Shown here: positions 33,683 to 42,699 of the stretch, piece after piece
How the letters are laid out: the number at the start of each line of letters is the position of its first letter
How positions within the stretch are numbered: the stretch's first letter is position 1
Assembly (NCBI RefSeq): GCF_004216905.1
Contig: NZ_SGXJ01000001.1
Coordinates: forward strand, 1,550,001-1,614,000
Reading direction: 5' to 3'
DNA length: 64,000 bases
DNA from: Kribbella sp. VKM Ac-2569
GTDB lineage: Bacteria; Actinomycetota; Actinomycetes; Propionibacteriales; Kribbellaceae
Notes under the pieces: model-generated
Databases searched by the model: none
Seen by the model: only the letters and a program-made list of their open reading frames with translations
What the model was told of the DNA's origin: nothing
Position numbers and translations under genes: made by a program

Positions 33683-35268
33683 CAGTGGCAGCTGTACGTC
33701 GGGCTGCTGTCCAGGACCGTGCCGTCGAGCCCGATCAGCTGCGTGGCGAACGTGGTGTCGGTCATCGACAGCTTCAGTACGCCGAAGTCCGAGATGATCT
33801 TCGCCGTCGCCGGATGCGCGGCGTGCACCGGGTACAGGGGCGCTCCGCCCATCCCGCCGATGATCTGCACCGGGCCGTTCGCGTCCTTGTCACCGTCGGC
33901 GTTCTGCGGCAGGAACCGCTCGTAGTGGTGGTCGTGCCCGTTCAGTACCAGGTCGGTCTTCGCCGACACCAGCGTCTGCCAGAGCGGGTCGGCATCCGGG
34001 TTGTCGCCGTGGTCACCCGAACTGAACCGCGGGTGGTGGTAGTACGCCGCGATACAGCCCTTGGTGTTGTTCGCGAGGTCCTGCTTCAGCCAGGTGAGCT
34101 GCGCCGGCTCGCGGAGCCCTTCTTCCTGCACGAAGTCGTTCGAGTCGAGCGCGACGAAGTGCCAGTTGCCCTGGTTCCAGGTGTAGTAGTTCTTGCCCTG
34201 CGGCGTCGCGATCGAGCCGAAGTAGTCGTGATACCCCTTGAACGGAGTGTCGTCATACGTCTCGTGGTTGCCCGGGATCGGGTGGGTGATGCTCTTGAAC
34301 TTCCCCCACGTCTTCGCGTAGTAGTTCTGGAAGTCCGACAGGTGCGCGTCGTCGTACTGGTTGTCGCCCATCGTGATCACCGCGGCGGGATTCATCGCCT
34401 CGACCAACTGGGCGGTCTTCGGATGGATGCAGTCCGAGTCGGACGCCGTACAACGGTCCGCGATGTCGCCGGCCGCCGCGAGCACAAACCCACCGGTTCC
34501 GCCGGCCGACGTCGTCACTGTGATCGGCTCACTCGCGGCCGACACGTTCCCGGCCAAGTCGCGGGCGCGCACCGAGTACTTGTACGCCGTATTCGCGGTC
34601 AGCCCGGTGTCGTTGTACTGCGTGCTCGCCGTCGTCGCGACCGCAGTGCCGTCACGCAGTACGTCGTACCCGCTGACGTCGATGTTGTCGGTCGAGGGGG
34701 TCCAACTGAGTGCGACGGAGGTGGCCGTGGCGCCGGTGCTCTTCAGACCAGCCGGGACCGTCGGCGCCTGGGTGTCGCCGGACGAGTCGGTCGTGCCGTA
34801 GACCTCGAGCTCCCACAGCGAATAGCCGTACGACGTGCCGCGCTGCGTGCCGACGACCCGGACGTACCGCCCGTGGCCCTGCAGGCCGGTGAGATCGTCG
34901 GTCGCACCGTTGCCGTCCGCAACCGTCTTGACCGTACTGAAGGTGGTGCCGTCGTCGGAGACCTCGATCCGGTACGCCTTCGCGTACGCGGCCTCCCAGT
35001 TCAGTGTGACCCGGCCGACGGCGGCCGCCTGGCCGAGGTCGACGCGGATCCATTGCGGATCGACACCTTCGGCGCTGGCCCAGCGGGTCGACGTACTGCC
35101 GTCGACCGCCTTGCCTGCGGTCAGGGTGTCGTCCTCGCTGCTCGAGGCAATCACCGGCTTGCCCTGCGAGAGCAGGGTGTCGGCAAACATCTCGGCGTTG
35201 GCGGCGGAACCGCCGAGCGCGGCGAGCAGACCGACGGGTAGCACCAGCGCGAGCAGGCGCAGTTTCAT
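33682..35268 (-). CDS. Secreted metallophosphoesterase with F5/8C and FN3 domains
   Basis: The 528-residue protein has a Sec signal (residues 1-25, ending ANA), a discoidin/F5-8C carbohydrate-binding-like domain (about 30-160, ending YGYSLWELEVYGT), an FN3 domain (about 168-255, SVALSWTPSTDN) and a calcineurin-like phosphoesterase (about 260-510). Metal motifs are AAGDIADR, MGDNQYDD, PGNHETY, YHHPRFSSG and NGHDHHYER. This is the purple-acid-phosphatase-like secreted group; the F5/8C and FN3 modules suggest attachment to polysaccharide. It likely releases phosphate from an extracellular ester. It is first in a coupled operon with a permease. Confidence 0.9.
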   Translation of the reverse strand: MKLRLLALVLPVGLLAALGGSAANAEMFADTLLSQGKPVIASSSEDDTLTAGKAVDGSTSTRWASAEGVDPQWIRVDLGQAAAVGRVTLNWEAAYAKAYRIEVSDDGTTFSTVKTVADGNGATDDLTGLQGHGRYVRVVGTQRGTSYGYSLWELEVYGTTDSSGDTQAPTVPAGLKSTGATATSVALSWTPSTDNIDVSGYDVLRDGTAVATTASTQYNDTGLTANTAYKYSVRARDLAGNVSAASEPITVTTSAGGTGGFVLAAAGDIADRCTASDSDCIHPKTAQLVEAMNPAAVITMGDNQYDDAHLSDFQNYYAKTWGKFKSITHPIPGNHETYDDTPFKGYHDYFGSIATPQGKNYYTWNQGNWHFVALDSNDFVQEEGLREPAQLTWLKQDLANNTKGCIAAYYHHPRFSSGDHGDNPDADPLWQTLVSAKTDLVLNGHDHHYERFLPQNADGDKDANGPVQIIGGMGGAPLYPVHAAHPATAKIISDFGVLKLSMTDTTFATQLIGLDGTVLDSSPTYSCH

Positions 35269-35299
35269 GAGATACCTCCGGGGGCGCGGAGCCAGAATT

Positions 35300-35318
35300 G
35301 TTAGGAAGGTTACCTAAC
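35300..35318. promoter_or_regulatory. Inverted repeat in phosphoesterase/AKR promoter region
   Basis: GTTAGG and CCTAAC arms (6 bp, seven-base centre) lie 31 bases before the phosphoesterase start. They may be an operator or part of a phosphate-type box; the centre is only partly symmetric. Confidence 0.4.
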
Positions 35319-35431
35319 GGTTAATGGTAGGTAAAGGCCTCAGTTTCGTTACATGCACTGTGCGCATCAACTCTGCCCAGAAGATTCATTGGACGGATCA
35401 CTGGCGGGCTGGTTGGCTCGAGGACATGGAT

Positions 35432-36403
35432 ATGCGCACGTTGGGACGAGCAGGTATCGAGGTCAGCCCGGTCGGATTCGGGTGCTGGGCGATCGGGGGC
35501 CCGTTCAGCAACCCGGCCGGCGAACCGCTTGGCTGGGGCGTGGTCGACGACGAGGAATCGGTGCGGGCGATCCGCCGGGCGGTCGAGCTCGGCGTGACCT
35601 TCTTCGACACCGCGGACGTGTACGGCGCCGGTCACAGCGAACGCGTACTGGGCCAGGCGCTCGCCGGGATCCGCGACCAGGTGGTGATCGCCAGCAAGTG
35701 GGGCAACACCTTCGACGAGTCGACCCGGATCATGCACCACCAGGACACGACCCCCGAGTACGTTCACAAGGCCGTACGGGCGTCCCTCGAGCGGCTCGGG
35801 ACCGACTACCTGGATCTCTATCAGCTGCACTTCGACACCACCGACGAGATCGCGCTACCGCTGCGCGAGGCCTGCGAGGAACTGGTCCGCGAAGGGCTGA
35901 TCCGCAGCTACGCATGGAGTACCGACACGGTGCACAGCGCCGAACTCTTCGCGCAGGGCGAGCACTGCGCCGCGGTTCAGCACGAGGCGAGCGTCCTGCA
36001 CGACGCACCTGAGTTCTTCGCGCTGTGCGAGCGCGAGGACCTGGCGAGCATCAACCGGACCCCGCTCGGCATGGGCATCCTCGGCCGCCGGGACGCGAAC
36101 AAGCCGGCGACCGGCGCGGACATCCGCACGCTGCCGCCGGCCTGGCTACGGTACTTCGCTGAGGGCGGCGTACCGGCACCCGAGTGGTGGGAGAAGGTGT
36201 CCGCGATCCGCGACGTACTGCAGAGCGACGGGCGGACACTCGCGCAGGGCGCCCTGGGCTGGTTGTGGGCGCGGAGCCCGCGGACGGTGCCGATCCCCGG
36301 TTTCCGGACAGTCGCGCAGGCCGAGGAGAACGCCCGCGCGATGGAGCTCGGCCCGCTGACGGACGACCAGCTGAAACAGATCGCGACGCTACTGGCCGCG
36401 TGA
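35432..36403 (+). CDS. Aldo/keto reductase
   Basis: The 323-residue protein shows the AKR tetrad: Asp and Tyr in TFFDTADVYGAGHSERVLG, Lys in VIASKWGNT and His in LYQLHFDTTDE. IPIPGF-type NADP contacts are at VPIPGFRTVAQAEENA. It should reduce aldehydes with NADPH. I chose ATG 35432, eight bases after GAGG; a nearby ATG at 35426 and a longer frame upstream are less likely. Its stop region contains the -35 half of the SigB-type promoter of the BON gene. Confidence 0.88.
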   Translation: MRTLGRAGIEVSPVGFGCWAIGGPFSNPAGEPLGWGVVDDEESVRAIRRAVELGVTFFDTADVYGAGHSERVLGQALAGIRDQVVIASKWGNTFDESTRIMHHQDTTPEYVHKAVRASLERLGTDYLDLYQLHFDTTDEIALPLREACEELVREGLIRSYAWSTDTVHSAELFAQGEHCAAVQHEASVLHDAPEFFALCEREDLASINRTPLGMGILGRRDANKPATGADIRTLPPAWLRYFAEGGVPAPEWWEKVSAIRDVLQSDGRTLAQGALGWLWARSPRTVPIPGFRTVAQAEENARAMELGPLTDDQLKQIATLLAA

Positions 36404-36426
36404 ATCGCCTCCGGCCGAATGGGTAC
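36402..36426 (+). promoter_or_regulatory. SigB-type stress promoter before BON gene
   Basis: GAAT (36402-36405), 15 bases, GGGTAC (36421-36426) fit GNNT-N14-16-GGGTAY. It overlaps the stop codon of the aldo/keto reductase and lies 38 bases before the BON start. Confidence 0.6.
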
Positions 36427-36463
36427 TCCGGGGAGTAAGCGAACCTCGAGAGGATGACGGCCG

Positions 36464-36967
36464 ATGCGAGTGAAACACGGCAGGCCCATGATCACCGGCG
36501 CGGCCCTGACCATCGCCGGAGTCGGCGCCGGGATGCTCACCGAGTACCTGCTGGACCCGGACCAGGGGCGAGCACGGCGCGCGCGGATGCGTGACAAGTC
36601 GACCCGCTCGAGACACCGGATGGCCGATGGTCTGAGCGGGATGTCCCAGGACGCCGCCAATCACGGCCGGGGACTGGCGATGGGAATGCGGTACCGCGTC
36701 ACCGGCCGGTCGGCGGACGACGCCGTACTGCACGATCGCGTGCGGGCCGAGTTGGGGCGGCACGTCAGCCATCCGCACGCGATCCAGGTGCGGGTGGACG
36801 GCGGCATCGTGACACTGACCGGTGACGTGCTGGCCGCCGAGGAGAAGGCGGCCCGGCGGGGCGTCAAGCGGATCCCGGGCGTGAAGGGCGTCCACGAGCA
36901 GTGGACCGTGCACCAGGAGCCGGGCGACGTACCGACCTTGCAGGGCACCGGACACTCGAAGAGCTAG
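36464..36967 (+). CDS. BON-domain envelope stress protein
   Basis: The 167-residue protein has one hydrophobic helix at about residues 8-28 (PMITGAALTIAGVGAGML), a basic linker and a C-terminal BON domain (about 85-155: LHDRVRAELGRHVSHPHAIQ, then VDGGIVTLTGDVLAAEEK). BON domains bind membrane lipids and are common in stress-induced envelope proteins. A SigB-type promoter precedes it. It is a single-gene transcript with AGAGGA ten bases before the ATG. Confidence 0.8.
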   Translation: MRVKHGRPMITGAALTIAGVGAGMLTEYLLDPDQGRARRARMRDKSTRSRHRMADGLSGMSQDAANHGRGLAMGMRYRVTGRSADDAVLHDRVRAELGRHVSHPHAIQVRVDGGIVTLTGDVLAAEEKAARRGVKRIPGVKGVHEQWTVHQEPGDVPTLQGTGHSKS

Positions 36968-36977
36968 CGGGTATCGC

Positions 36978-37547
36978 CTACTGCCACTGCTGGTTCTCAC
37001 GGTCCAGGTCGGAGATCGGCCCGAGGAGCGTCCATCCCGGCTCCAGCGCCCGCTTGCTCCGGAACCCGCGGTCCTTCGCGAACGCCTTCACGTCCGTGCC
37101 GTCGGGTGCGTGCATGATCGTGTAGCGCGGCGGGTCTTCCCCGTAGAAGCAGAAGAACGTGCGCTCTTGGTCTTTCGCCTGGCGCACGATCCTGTCGGTG
37201 CTCGGCAGAGCCAAGTACGTCGCCTCATCGTCAGGGGTCGGCCGCCGACAGACCTCGGCCCGGCCGGCGTCGCGCACGCAGATCCACGCTCGGGTCCACA
37301 CAATCCGTTCGGCCTGCGGGTGGGCGGCCGCCAACTCCCGCATTCGGCCCTCGGCCTCGCTGAAGGCCGCCTGCGAGTGATCGAACTCCGTCTCCAGCTT
37401 GCCGAACCGGCGGTGGTCGAACCCGCTGCCGAAATAGAGCTCGAGTGATCCGATGACGGCGACCCGAAAGGCCAGGAAGAGCGTCGCCAGGACAATCAGC
37501 GTGATGAGCAGGATCCGGACCGGCGAGCGCCGCCGGGTGGTCGTCAC
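36978..37547 (-). CDS. Hypothetical single-span membrane protein
   Basis: The 189-residue protein has one N-terminal membrane helix (ILLITLIVLATLFLAFRVAV) and a soluble domain with three cysteines (ICVRDAGRAEVC and FFCFYGEDP). I do not recognise the family. It lies convergent to the BON gene with a 10-bp gap. Its start follows the LacI gene's end by 124 bases; the gap has a TATCGATA palindrome near 37638 but no clear promoter. Confidence 0.65.
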   Translation of the reverse strand: MTTTRRRSPVRILLITLIVLATLFLAFRVAVIGSLELYFGSGFDHRRFGKLETEFDHSQAAFSEAEGRMRELAAAHPQAERIVWTRAWICVRDAGRAEVCRRPTPDDEATYLALPSTDRIVRQAKDQERTFFCFYGEDPPRYTIMHAPDGTDVKAFAKDRGFRSKRALEPGWTLLGPISDLDRENQQWQ

Positions 37548-37671
37548 TGGTCGAGCTCCTCGTGCTGGTGGGCGTCCGAATCGTCCACCGTACGGGACCT
37601 TGCGGGGCGTCAGGCACTTGCCTTGAGGCTTGTTTATCGATATACCTACTGCTGTGCGGCGACGGCGAATG

Positions 37672-38694
37672 TCAGGCGAGCGGTTTCGTCGTGCCGCGGA
37701 GAACCAGCTGCGCAGGTACGACGAGTTCCTTCGGGTCGCCGCCCGGGCTGCCGAGCTGCGCGGTCATCAACGCAGTGATCTCGTCGGCCATCTCCTCGTG
37801 CCCCGGGTTGACCGTGGACAGCGACGGCACCAGGTACGCCGCCTCGTCGATGTCGTCGAAGCCGACCACCTGGATGTCGTCCGGCACCCGGAGCCCGGCG
37901 TCGGCGAGCGCGCGCAACGCGCCCATCGCGAGTACGTCGGTCAGCGCGAACACGGCGTCGAAGGCGATCCCGCGATCGCGCAGCGCCTGGATCCCGTCGC
38001 ACCCGTCCTGCAGGCCGAACGAGCAGCGCACGTTCAGCTCCGGGTCGACCGGTACGCCGGCCTCGGTGTGCGCGAGCGCGTAGCCCTCCGCCCGGAGCGC
38101 GGGCATGGTCGCGGAGCCGGCCGGATCGCCGCCGATCATCGCGACCCGGCGCGCGCCGGTAGCGAGCAGGTGCGCGGTGGCCTGGCGGGCGCCGTCGACG
38201 TTGTCCATCATCACGTGGTCGAAACGCGACGGCTGCGCCCGCTCCCCGATCATCACCACCGGCGCATCGGTGCGGAGCTGGCTCAACTCGGCCGGGTCGA
38301 TGTCGACCACGCTGAGGATCAACCCGTCGTACATCCGCAGCCGCGAGAACGCGACCGCGTCCATTTCGCCCTCCCGGCTGGCGCCGGTGCGTTCGGTGAC
38401 GATCCGCAGGCCGTGCGTCTCGAACCGGTCGGCGAGGCGAGCGGCGAGCTGCGCGAAGTACGGGCGCTCGAGTTCAGGTACGGCGAGACCGACCACGCCG
38501 GTGCGGCCCGCGCGCAGGTGCCGGGCGGCCAGGTTCACCTGGTACCCGAGCTCGCCGATCGCCGCCAGCACCCGGTCACGGGTCTCCGGACCGACCCGCG
38601 GCCGGCCGTTGATCACGTTCGACACCGTCATCGTCGACACCCCGGCGAACCGGGCGACGTCGGCCATCGTCACGACACTCGATGGCTTCCCCAT
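37672..38694 (-). CDS. LacI-family regulator next to GH51 gene
   Basis: The 340-residue protein has the LacI helix-turn-helix VTMADVARFAGVSTMTVSNVI and hinge NLAARHLRAGRTGVVGLAVP, followed by the sugar domain. It is divergent from the GH51 arabinofuranosidase with only 31 bases between the starts, so it likely represses that enzyme in response to an arabinose-type sugar. ATG 38694 is chosen because the DNA-binding domain begins there; the longer frame reads into the GH51 gene. I find no perfect operator in the short gap. Confidence 0.88.
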   Translation of the reverse strand: MGKPSSVVTMADVARFAGVSTMTVSNVINGRPRVGPETRDRVLAAIGELGYQVNLAARHLRAGRTGVVGLAVPELERPYFAQLAARLADRFETHGLRIVTERTGASREGEMDAVAFSRLRMYDGLILSVVDIDPAELSQLRTDAPVVMIGERAQPSRFDHVMMDNVDGARQATAHLLATGARRVAMIGGDPAGSATMPALRAEGYALAHTEAGVPVDPELNVRCSFGLQDGCDGIQALRDRGIAFDAVFALTDVLAMGALRALADAGLRVPDDIQVVGFDDIDEAAYLVPSLSTVNPGHEEMADEITALMTAQLGSPGGDPKELVVPAQLVLRGTTKPLA

Positions 38695-38725
38695 GCGGAC
38701 CACTGTAAAGACCCAGGAGGGCTCA

Positions 38726-40237
38726 ATGCCTGAAGCACGCGTCGCAATCGATCTCGACGTACCGGGACCGACGATCAGCCGGCACCTGTACGGCCACTTC
38801 GCCGAGCACCTCGGGCGGTGCATCTACGGCGGGTTCTACGTCGGCGAGGACTCACCGATCCCGAACGAAGGCGGGATCCGGCTGGACGTGGTCGAGGCGT
38901 TGCGGGCGCTCGACATCCCGAACCTGCGCTGGCCGGGCGGCTGTTTCGCGGACGAGTACCACTGGAAGGACGGCATCGGGCCGAAGGCGGACCGGCCGTC
39001 GATGGTGAACACGCACTGGGGCAACGTCGAGGAGAACAACCACTTCGGCACCCACGAGTTCATGGCGTTGTGCGAGCTGCTGGGCGCCGCGCCGTACGTG
39101 AACGGGAACGTGGGCAGCGGGACCGTGCGGGAGATGAGCGAGTGGGTCGAGTACCTGACCCGCGACGGCGACAGCCCGATGGTGCGGCAGCGCAAGGCCA
39201 ACGGGCGTGACGAGCCGTGGAAGATCCCTTTCTGGGGCATCGGCAACGAGGCCTGGGGCTGCGGCGGGAACCTGCGGGCCGAGGCGTACGCCGACCTGGC
39301 GCGGCAGTACGCCACGTTCCTCAAGGACCACGGCGACAACAAGCTGTACCGGATCGCGGCAGGCGCCTCGGACGACGACCTGAACTGGACCGAGGCGTTG
39401 CTGAAGTCGATCAGCTGCCTGGGCTGCGGGCGCGATCCGAAGAACATCTACCAGGCGATCTCGTTCCACTACTACACGGTCGCGGGGACCTGGGAGAACA
39501 AGGGCAGCGCGACCGAGTTCAGTGTGGACGACTACTACCGGACGTTGTCGAAGGCGCAGGACATCGAGCGCGTCATCCGTGCGCACTCGGCGCTGATGGA
39601 CGCGTACGACCCGGAGCGCAAGATCGGTCTCGTGCTGGACGAGTGGGGCACGTGGTGGGATGTCGAGCCGGGGACGAATCCCGGGTTCCTGTACCAGCAG
39701 AACGCGATGCGGGACGCGCTCGTCGCGAGCCTGCACTTCGACGTGTTCCACCGGCACGCCGAGCGGCTCGTGATGGCGAACATCGCGCAGACCGTCAACG
39801 TGCTGCAGGCGATGCTGCTCACCGACGACGAAGGCGGGCTTGTCCGTACGCCGACGTACCACGTCTTCGAGATGAACAAGGGGCATCACGACGCACGGTC
39901 CTTGCCTGTCCACGTGATCGAGGGGGCGACCTACGATCTCGACGGCAAGGCGATGGACCTCGTGTCGGCGTCCGCCTCGGTGAAGGACGGGCGGGCGCTG
40001 GTGTCCCTCAGCAACCTCGATCCGTCCGCGGCGCTCGACGTCGTACTGGATCTTCGCGGCGGTTCGCCCAGCGAGGTTTCGGGACGGTTGCTGACGGCAT
40101 CGAAACCGCAGGCGTACAACACGGTCGCGGATCCGGACGCGGTGGCTCCGGTTCTGTTGAAGCTGGAACCGGAGCCGCGCGGGTTGCGGGTGACGCTTCC
40201 GCCGCACTCGTTTGCGACGGTCAGTTTGGCTTTGTGA
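38726..40237 (+). CDS. GH51 alpha-N-arabinofuranosidase
   Basis: The 503-residue protein is a full-length GH51: acid/base Glu175 in GIGNEAWGCGG and nucleophile Glu306 in LVLDEWGTWW, the same numbering order as the Geobacillus AbfA. It has no signal peptide, so it cuts imported arabino-oligosaccharides. CAGGAGG stands six bases before the ATG. The divergent LacI gene is the likely regulator. It is a complete retaining glycosidase, with the C-terminal beta domain (about 380-500). Confidence 0.93.
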   Translation: MPEARVAIDLDVPGPTISRHLYGHFAEHLGRCIYGGFYVGEDSPIPNEGGIRLDVVEALRALDIPNLRWPGGCFADEYHWKDGIGPKADRPSMVNTHWGNVEENNHFGTHEFMALCELLGAAPYVNGNVGSGTVREMSEWVEYLTRDGDSPMVRQRKANGRDEPWKIPFWGIGNEAWGCGGNLRAEAYADLARQYATFLKDHGDNKLYRIAAGASDDDLNWTEALLKSISCLGCGRDPKNIYQAISFHYYTVAGTWENKGSATEFSVDDYYRTLSKAQDIERVIRAHSALMDAYDPERKIGLVLDEWGTWWDVEPGTNPGFLYQQNAMRDALVASLHFDVFHRHAERLVMANIAQTVNVLQAMLLTDDEGGLVRTPTYHVFEMNKGHHDARSLPVHVIEGATYDLDGKAMDLVSASASVKDGRALVSLSNLDPSAALDVVLDLRGGSPSEVSGRLLTASKPQAYNTVADPDAVAPVLLKLEPEPRGLRVTLPPHSFATVSLAL

Positions 40238-41036
40238 CCGCGATCTGGAACTCGTGCACCCAGTTCGCCGGGTTGTCCGGGTCGAACTGCACGGTGACCT
40301 CACGCGCGTACCCCTGGCTGCGGTAGCCGTTGTCCTCGATCCACCGGGCCAGCGTCTGCATACTGCGGTCGGCCTCCATCATGTCGCCCTGGTGGACGAT
40401 GGTGGCGGCGTTGAGCTCGGGGAGTTCGGTGATGTCGACGTCCGCCGTCGTACCTGTTTCGACAGGTACGGCGGCGTGGACGCGGATCGTGTCGTTCTCG
40501 GCGTCCTCGTAGTACGCGACCGGCGAACCGCACGGGTTCACACCGGCCGCGCCGAGACGTTCGAAGAGCTGCCCGAACAGGGGCTGCAGTACCGGGCCGA
40601 TATCCACACCGTCGTAGCTCGGTGAGATCGCGGACAGTTCGGCGACCCGGGTCGGGGCGATGTGTTTCAGGACGACGTCGTCGGTGGGCATGTGGCCTTC
40701 CCTCTCGATGAGTCGGAGCCTCGCCTCGACGCTCGTCAGCCGGGCCGCGCTGCGGGCCAACTCGTCCTCGAGCTGGGCCTGCCGCAGTCGCAGCATTCCG
40801 CGCAGTTCCTCGGCGGACAGCTTGGCGTCGACGATCTCGCCGACCTGCTGCAGGCTGAACCCGAGGTCCTTGAGCGCGACGATCCGGTTCAGGCGGCTGA
40901 ACTGGTCGGCCGAGTAGAACCGGTAGCCGGTCGCCGCGTCGACCACGGCCGGACGAAGCAGCCCGAGCGCGTCGTAGTGCCGCAGCATCCGCGCCGACAC
41001 CTGCCCGAACGCCGCGAAGTCTCCGATGGTGAACAT
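40221..41036 (-). CDS. MerR-family regulator with GyrI-like ligand domain
   Basis: The 271-residue protein has the MerR DNA-binding region (MFTIGDFAAFGQVSARMLRHYD and GLLRPAVVDAATGYRFYSAD), a coiled-coil dimer helix (LRLRQAQLEDELARSAARL), and a C-terminal GyrI-like/effector-binding domain (about 118-270). This is the BmrR/TipA-like group that senses drugs or small aromatics. A nested palindrome of MerR type precedes the start. Its stop is 17 bases inside the convergent GH51 gene. No target gene is adjacent, so it may act at its own promoter and elsewhere. Confidence 0.85.
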   Translation of the reverse strand: MFTIGDFAAFGQVSARMLRHYDALGLLRPAVVDAATGYRFYSADQFSRLNRIVALKDLGFSLQQVGEIVDAKLSAEELRGMLRLRQAQLEDELARSAARLTSVEARLRLIEREGHMPTDDVVLKHIAPTRVAELSAISPSYDGVDIGPVLQPLFGQLFERLGAAGVNPCGSPVAYYEDAENDTIRVHAAVPVETGTTADVDITELPELNAATIVHQGDMMEADRSMQTLARWIEDNGYRSQGYAREVTVQFDPDNPANWVHEFQIAVTKPN

Positions 41037-41049
41037 CCACCCACCTTCC

Positions 41050-41076
41050 GGCTTGACACAGTGTCAAGGTCAAGCC
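41050..41076 (-). promoter_or_regulatory. Nested MerR operator
   Basis: CTTGACAC, one base, GTGTCAAG (41052-41068) is a perfect palindrome, and an outer GGCTTGAC/GTCAAGCC pair (41050-41057, 41069-41076) flanks it. The -35-like TTGACC of the minus strand lies inside, as in MerR promoters with a long spacer. Confidence 0.75.
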
Positions 41077-41152
41077 GGACCAACACTACTTTGAGCCCCT
41101 ACCAACCATTTGGGGCCGCGCAGAATGGTTGGTGGGTGCCCAAGGTTGGGCG

Positions 41153-41416
41153 TTAGGGGGAGACGCGGGTACGGCGGTCGCGGACTGCGGCGACGGTGAT
41201 GGCGGTGACCACGAGGGCGACCCCGCCGGCGCCGAAGCCGGTGACCAGGGTGCCGCGGCTGCTCAACCGGGCGTCGCACTGCATCGGCGTGATGCCCTTG
41301 TCGGGCTGGAAGACCGAGCCGCAACCGTCCCCACCGGCATGGACCGGCCGGACGGCGAGCACCACCCCGACGATCAGCAGGACTGCACCCACCGCGCCGA
41401 GGACCTTGCTCAGCAC
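41153..41416 (-). CDS. Small two-helix membrane protein (CGS...CD family), copy 1
   Basis: The 87-residue protein has two membrane helices (VLGAVGAVLLIVGVVLAV and LVTGFGAGGVALVVTAITVA) joined by an outside loop with CGSVFQPDKGITPMQCD. A second copy at 57.2-57.5 kb shares the same loop pattern CGSxFQPxxGITPMxCD. I chose GTG 41416 after GAGAGGA; ATG 41443 would add a hydrophilic end. The two Cys could form a disulfide. The function is unknown. Confidence 0.65.
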   Translation of the reverse strand: MLSKVLGAVGAVLLIVGVVLAVRPVHAGGDGCGSVFQPDKGITPMQCDARLSSRGTLVTGFGAGGVALVVTAITVAAVRDRRTRVSP

Positions 41417-41516
41417 CGGCCGTCCTCTCGGGTCTGAGGGCATGCGTCAGCCAGGACCGACCACGGTTGGCGGGTCAGACCCCACATACGCACCTCAGCT
41501 TCCTGGCAGCCTCGTA

Positions 41517-41532
41517 AGATTTGATCAAATCT
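41517..41532. promoter_or_regulatory. Palindrome upstream of two-helix gene
   Basis: AGATTTGATCAAATCT is a perfect 16-bp palindrome about 100 bases before the start. A related TTTGATC motif stands before the paralog at 57.7 kb. Confidence 0.5.
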
Positions 41533-41592
41533 AACGCAGCTAGCGGTCAGCCTTGAAGTTGGGAACGGGCCAGTGCTGGAATCTTCACTCAC

Positions 41593-41694
41593 TTCTAACG
41601 CTCCCCCGGCCGCACCGGTTCAACCGTTCCAACGCTCCCCGGGCCGCATCGGTTCAGCCGGTTCTAGCGTTGCTCGGGCGGCAACGGTCAGCTG
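41593..41694. repeat. Three 34-bp tandem repeats
   Basis: Units at 41593-41626, 41627-41660 and 41661-41694 align without gaps. Units 1 and 2 share TTCYAACGCTCCCC and GGCCGCAYCGGTTCARCCG; unit 3 is more diverged and overlaps the last codons of the alcohol dehydrogenase gene. Confidence 0.75.
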
Positions 41695-42692
41695 CCGACG
41701 ACCGCGACCAGGGACCCGCTCGCGCGGCCGTGCGCGACGTCGGCGAGCGCGCGGTCGACCGCGTCGAACGGGACGATCGTCGTGTGCGCGGCGACCGGCA
41801 GCCGGGCGACCAGGCGGAACAACTCCTCGCCGTCGCGACGGGTATTCGACGTGACGCTGCGGAGATCGCGCTCGTGGAAGAGATGCCGCTCGTAGTTCAG
41901 CACCGGTACATCGGACAGGTAGATGCCGGCGACCGCCACAGTTCCACCGGGCTTGAGCGATTCGAGCGCGGCCGGGACCACGTCGCCGGCCGGCGCGAAC
42001 ACGATCGCCGAGTCCAGCGGTACCGGTGGCCGCTCCCCGACGAACGCAGCACCCAACTCACGCGCGAGTGCCTGGTTCCGCTCGCCACGGGTCACCACGA
42101 ACAGCTCGGCGCCCTGAGCCATCGCGAGCTGCGCGGTGAGATGGGCGCTCGACCCGAAGCCGTAGATGCCGAGCCGGCCACCGGGCGGCAGGTTCGCGCG
42201 GAGCAAGGAGCGGTAGCCGATGATCCCGGCACATAGCCACGGCGCGAGCTCCGCCGCGGGCCGATCCGCCGGCAACGTGTAGGCGTAATCCTCCGGCACC
42301 ACGGCGTACTCCGCGAATCCGCCGTCGGCGTCCCAGCCCGTGTACGTCGACCGCGGGCAGAGGTTCTCGGATCCTTGCCGACAGAACTCGCAGACGCCGC
42401 AGGTGCCGCGCAGCCAGGCGATCCCGACGCGGTCCCCGACTGCGAACCGCCCGGCCGCCGTACCCCGATCGACCACCTGCCCGACGGCCTGGTGCCCCGG
42501 GACGACGCCCGGGCGCTTCGGTGCCAGGTCGCCCTCGGTCAGATGCAGGTCGGTCCGGCAGATCCCACACGCCTCGACCTTGACCAGTACTTCGCCGGCG
42601 CCAGGTTCCGGCACGGCACGTCGTACGCGCTGCAGCGGACCGTTGTCGACGGGTCCCGGACGATCCACTGCCCACGCCTGCATCTGCTCCAT
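41688..42692 (-). CDS. Zinc-dependent alcohol dehydrogenase, class III-like
   Basis: The 334-residue protein has the catalytic Cys in [17 protein letters not shown] and His in [14 protein letters not shown], the structural four-Cys loop [17 protein letters not shown], and a weak Rossmann motif [10 protein letters not shown]. It should oxidise alcohols or reduce aldehydes with NAD(P). The start is ATG 42692; a longer frame only shadows the ABC permease gene. The last residues are encoded by the third unit of the 34-bp repeat. Confidence 0.85.
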   Translation of the reverse strand: MEQMQAWAVDRPGPVDNGPLQRVRRAVPEPGAGEVLVKVEACGICRTDLHLTEGDLAPKRPGVVPGHQAVGQVVDRGTAAGRFAVGDRVGIAWLRGTCGVCEFCRQGSENLCPRSTYTGWDADGGFAEYAVVPEDYAYTLPADRPAAELAPWLCAGIIGYRSLLRANLPPGGRLGIYGFGSSAHLTAQLAMAQGAELFVVTRGERNQALARELGAAFVGERPPVPLDSAIVFAPAGDVVPAALESLKPGGTVAVAGIYLSDVPVLNYERHLFHERDLRSVTSNTRRDGEELFRLVARLPVAAHTTIVPFDAVDRALADVAHGRASGSLVAVVGS

Positions 42693-42699
42693 GGCTCCA

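Noticed and set aside
37635..37646. TATCGATA palindrome after the LacI gene
   Set aside because: Eight symmetric bases only, placed downstream of the regulator and not in the GH51 promoter gap.
41593..41694. CRISPR-like array
   Set aside because: Units are contiguous and diverged, without spacers or cas genes; they are simple tandem repeats.
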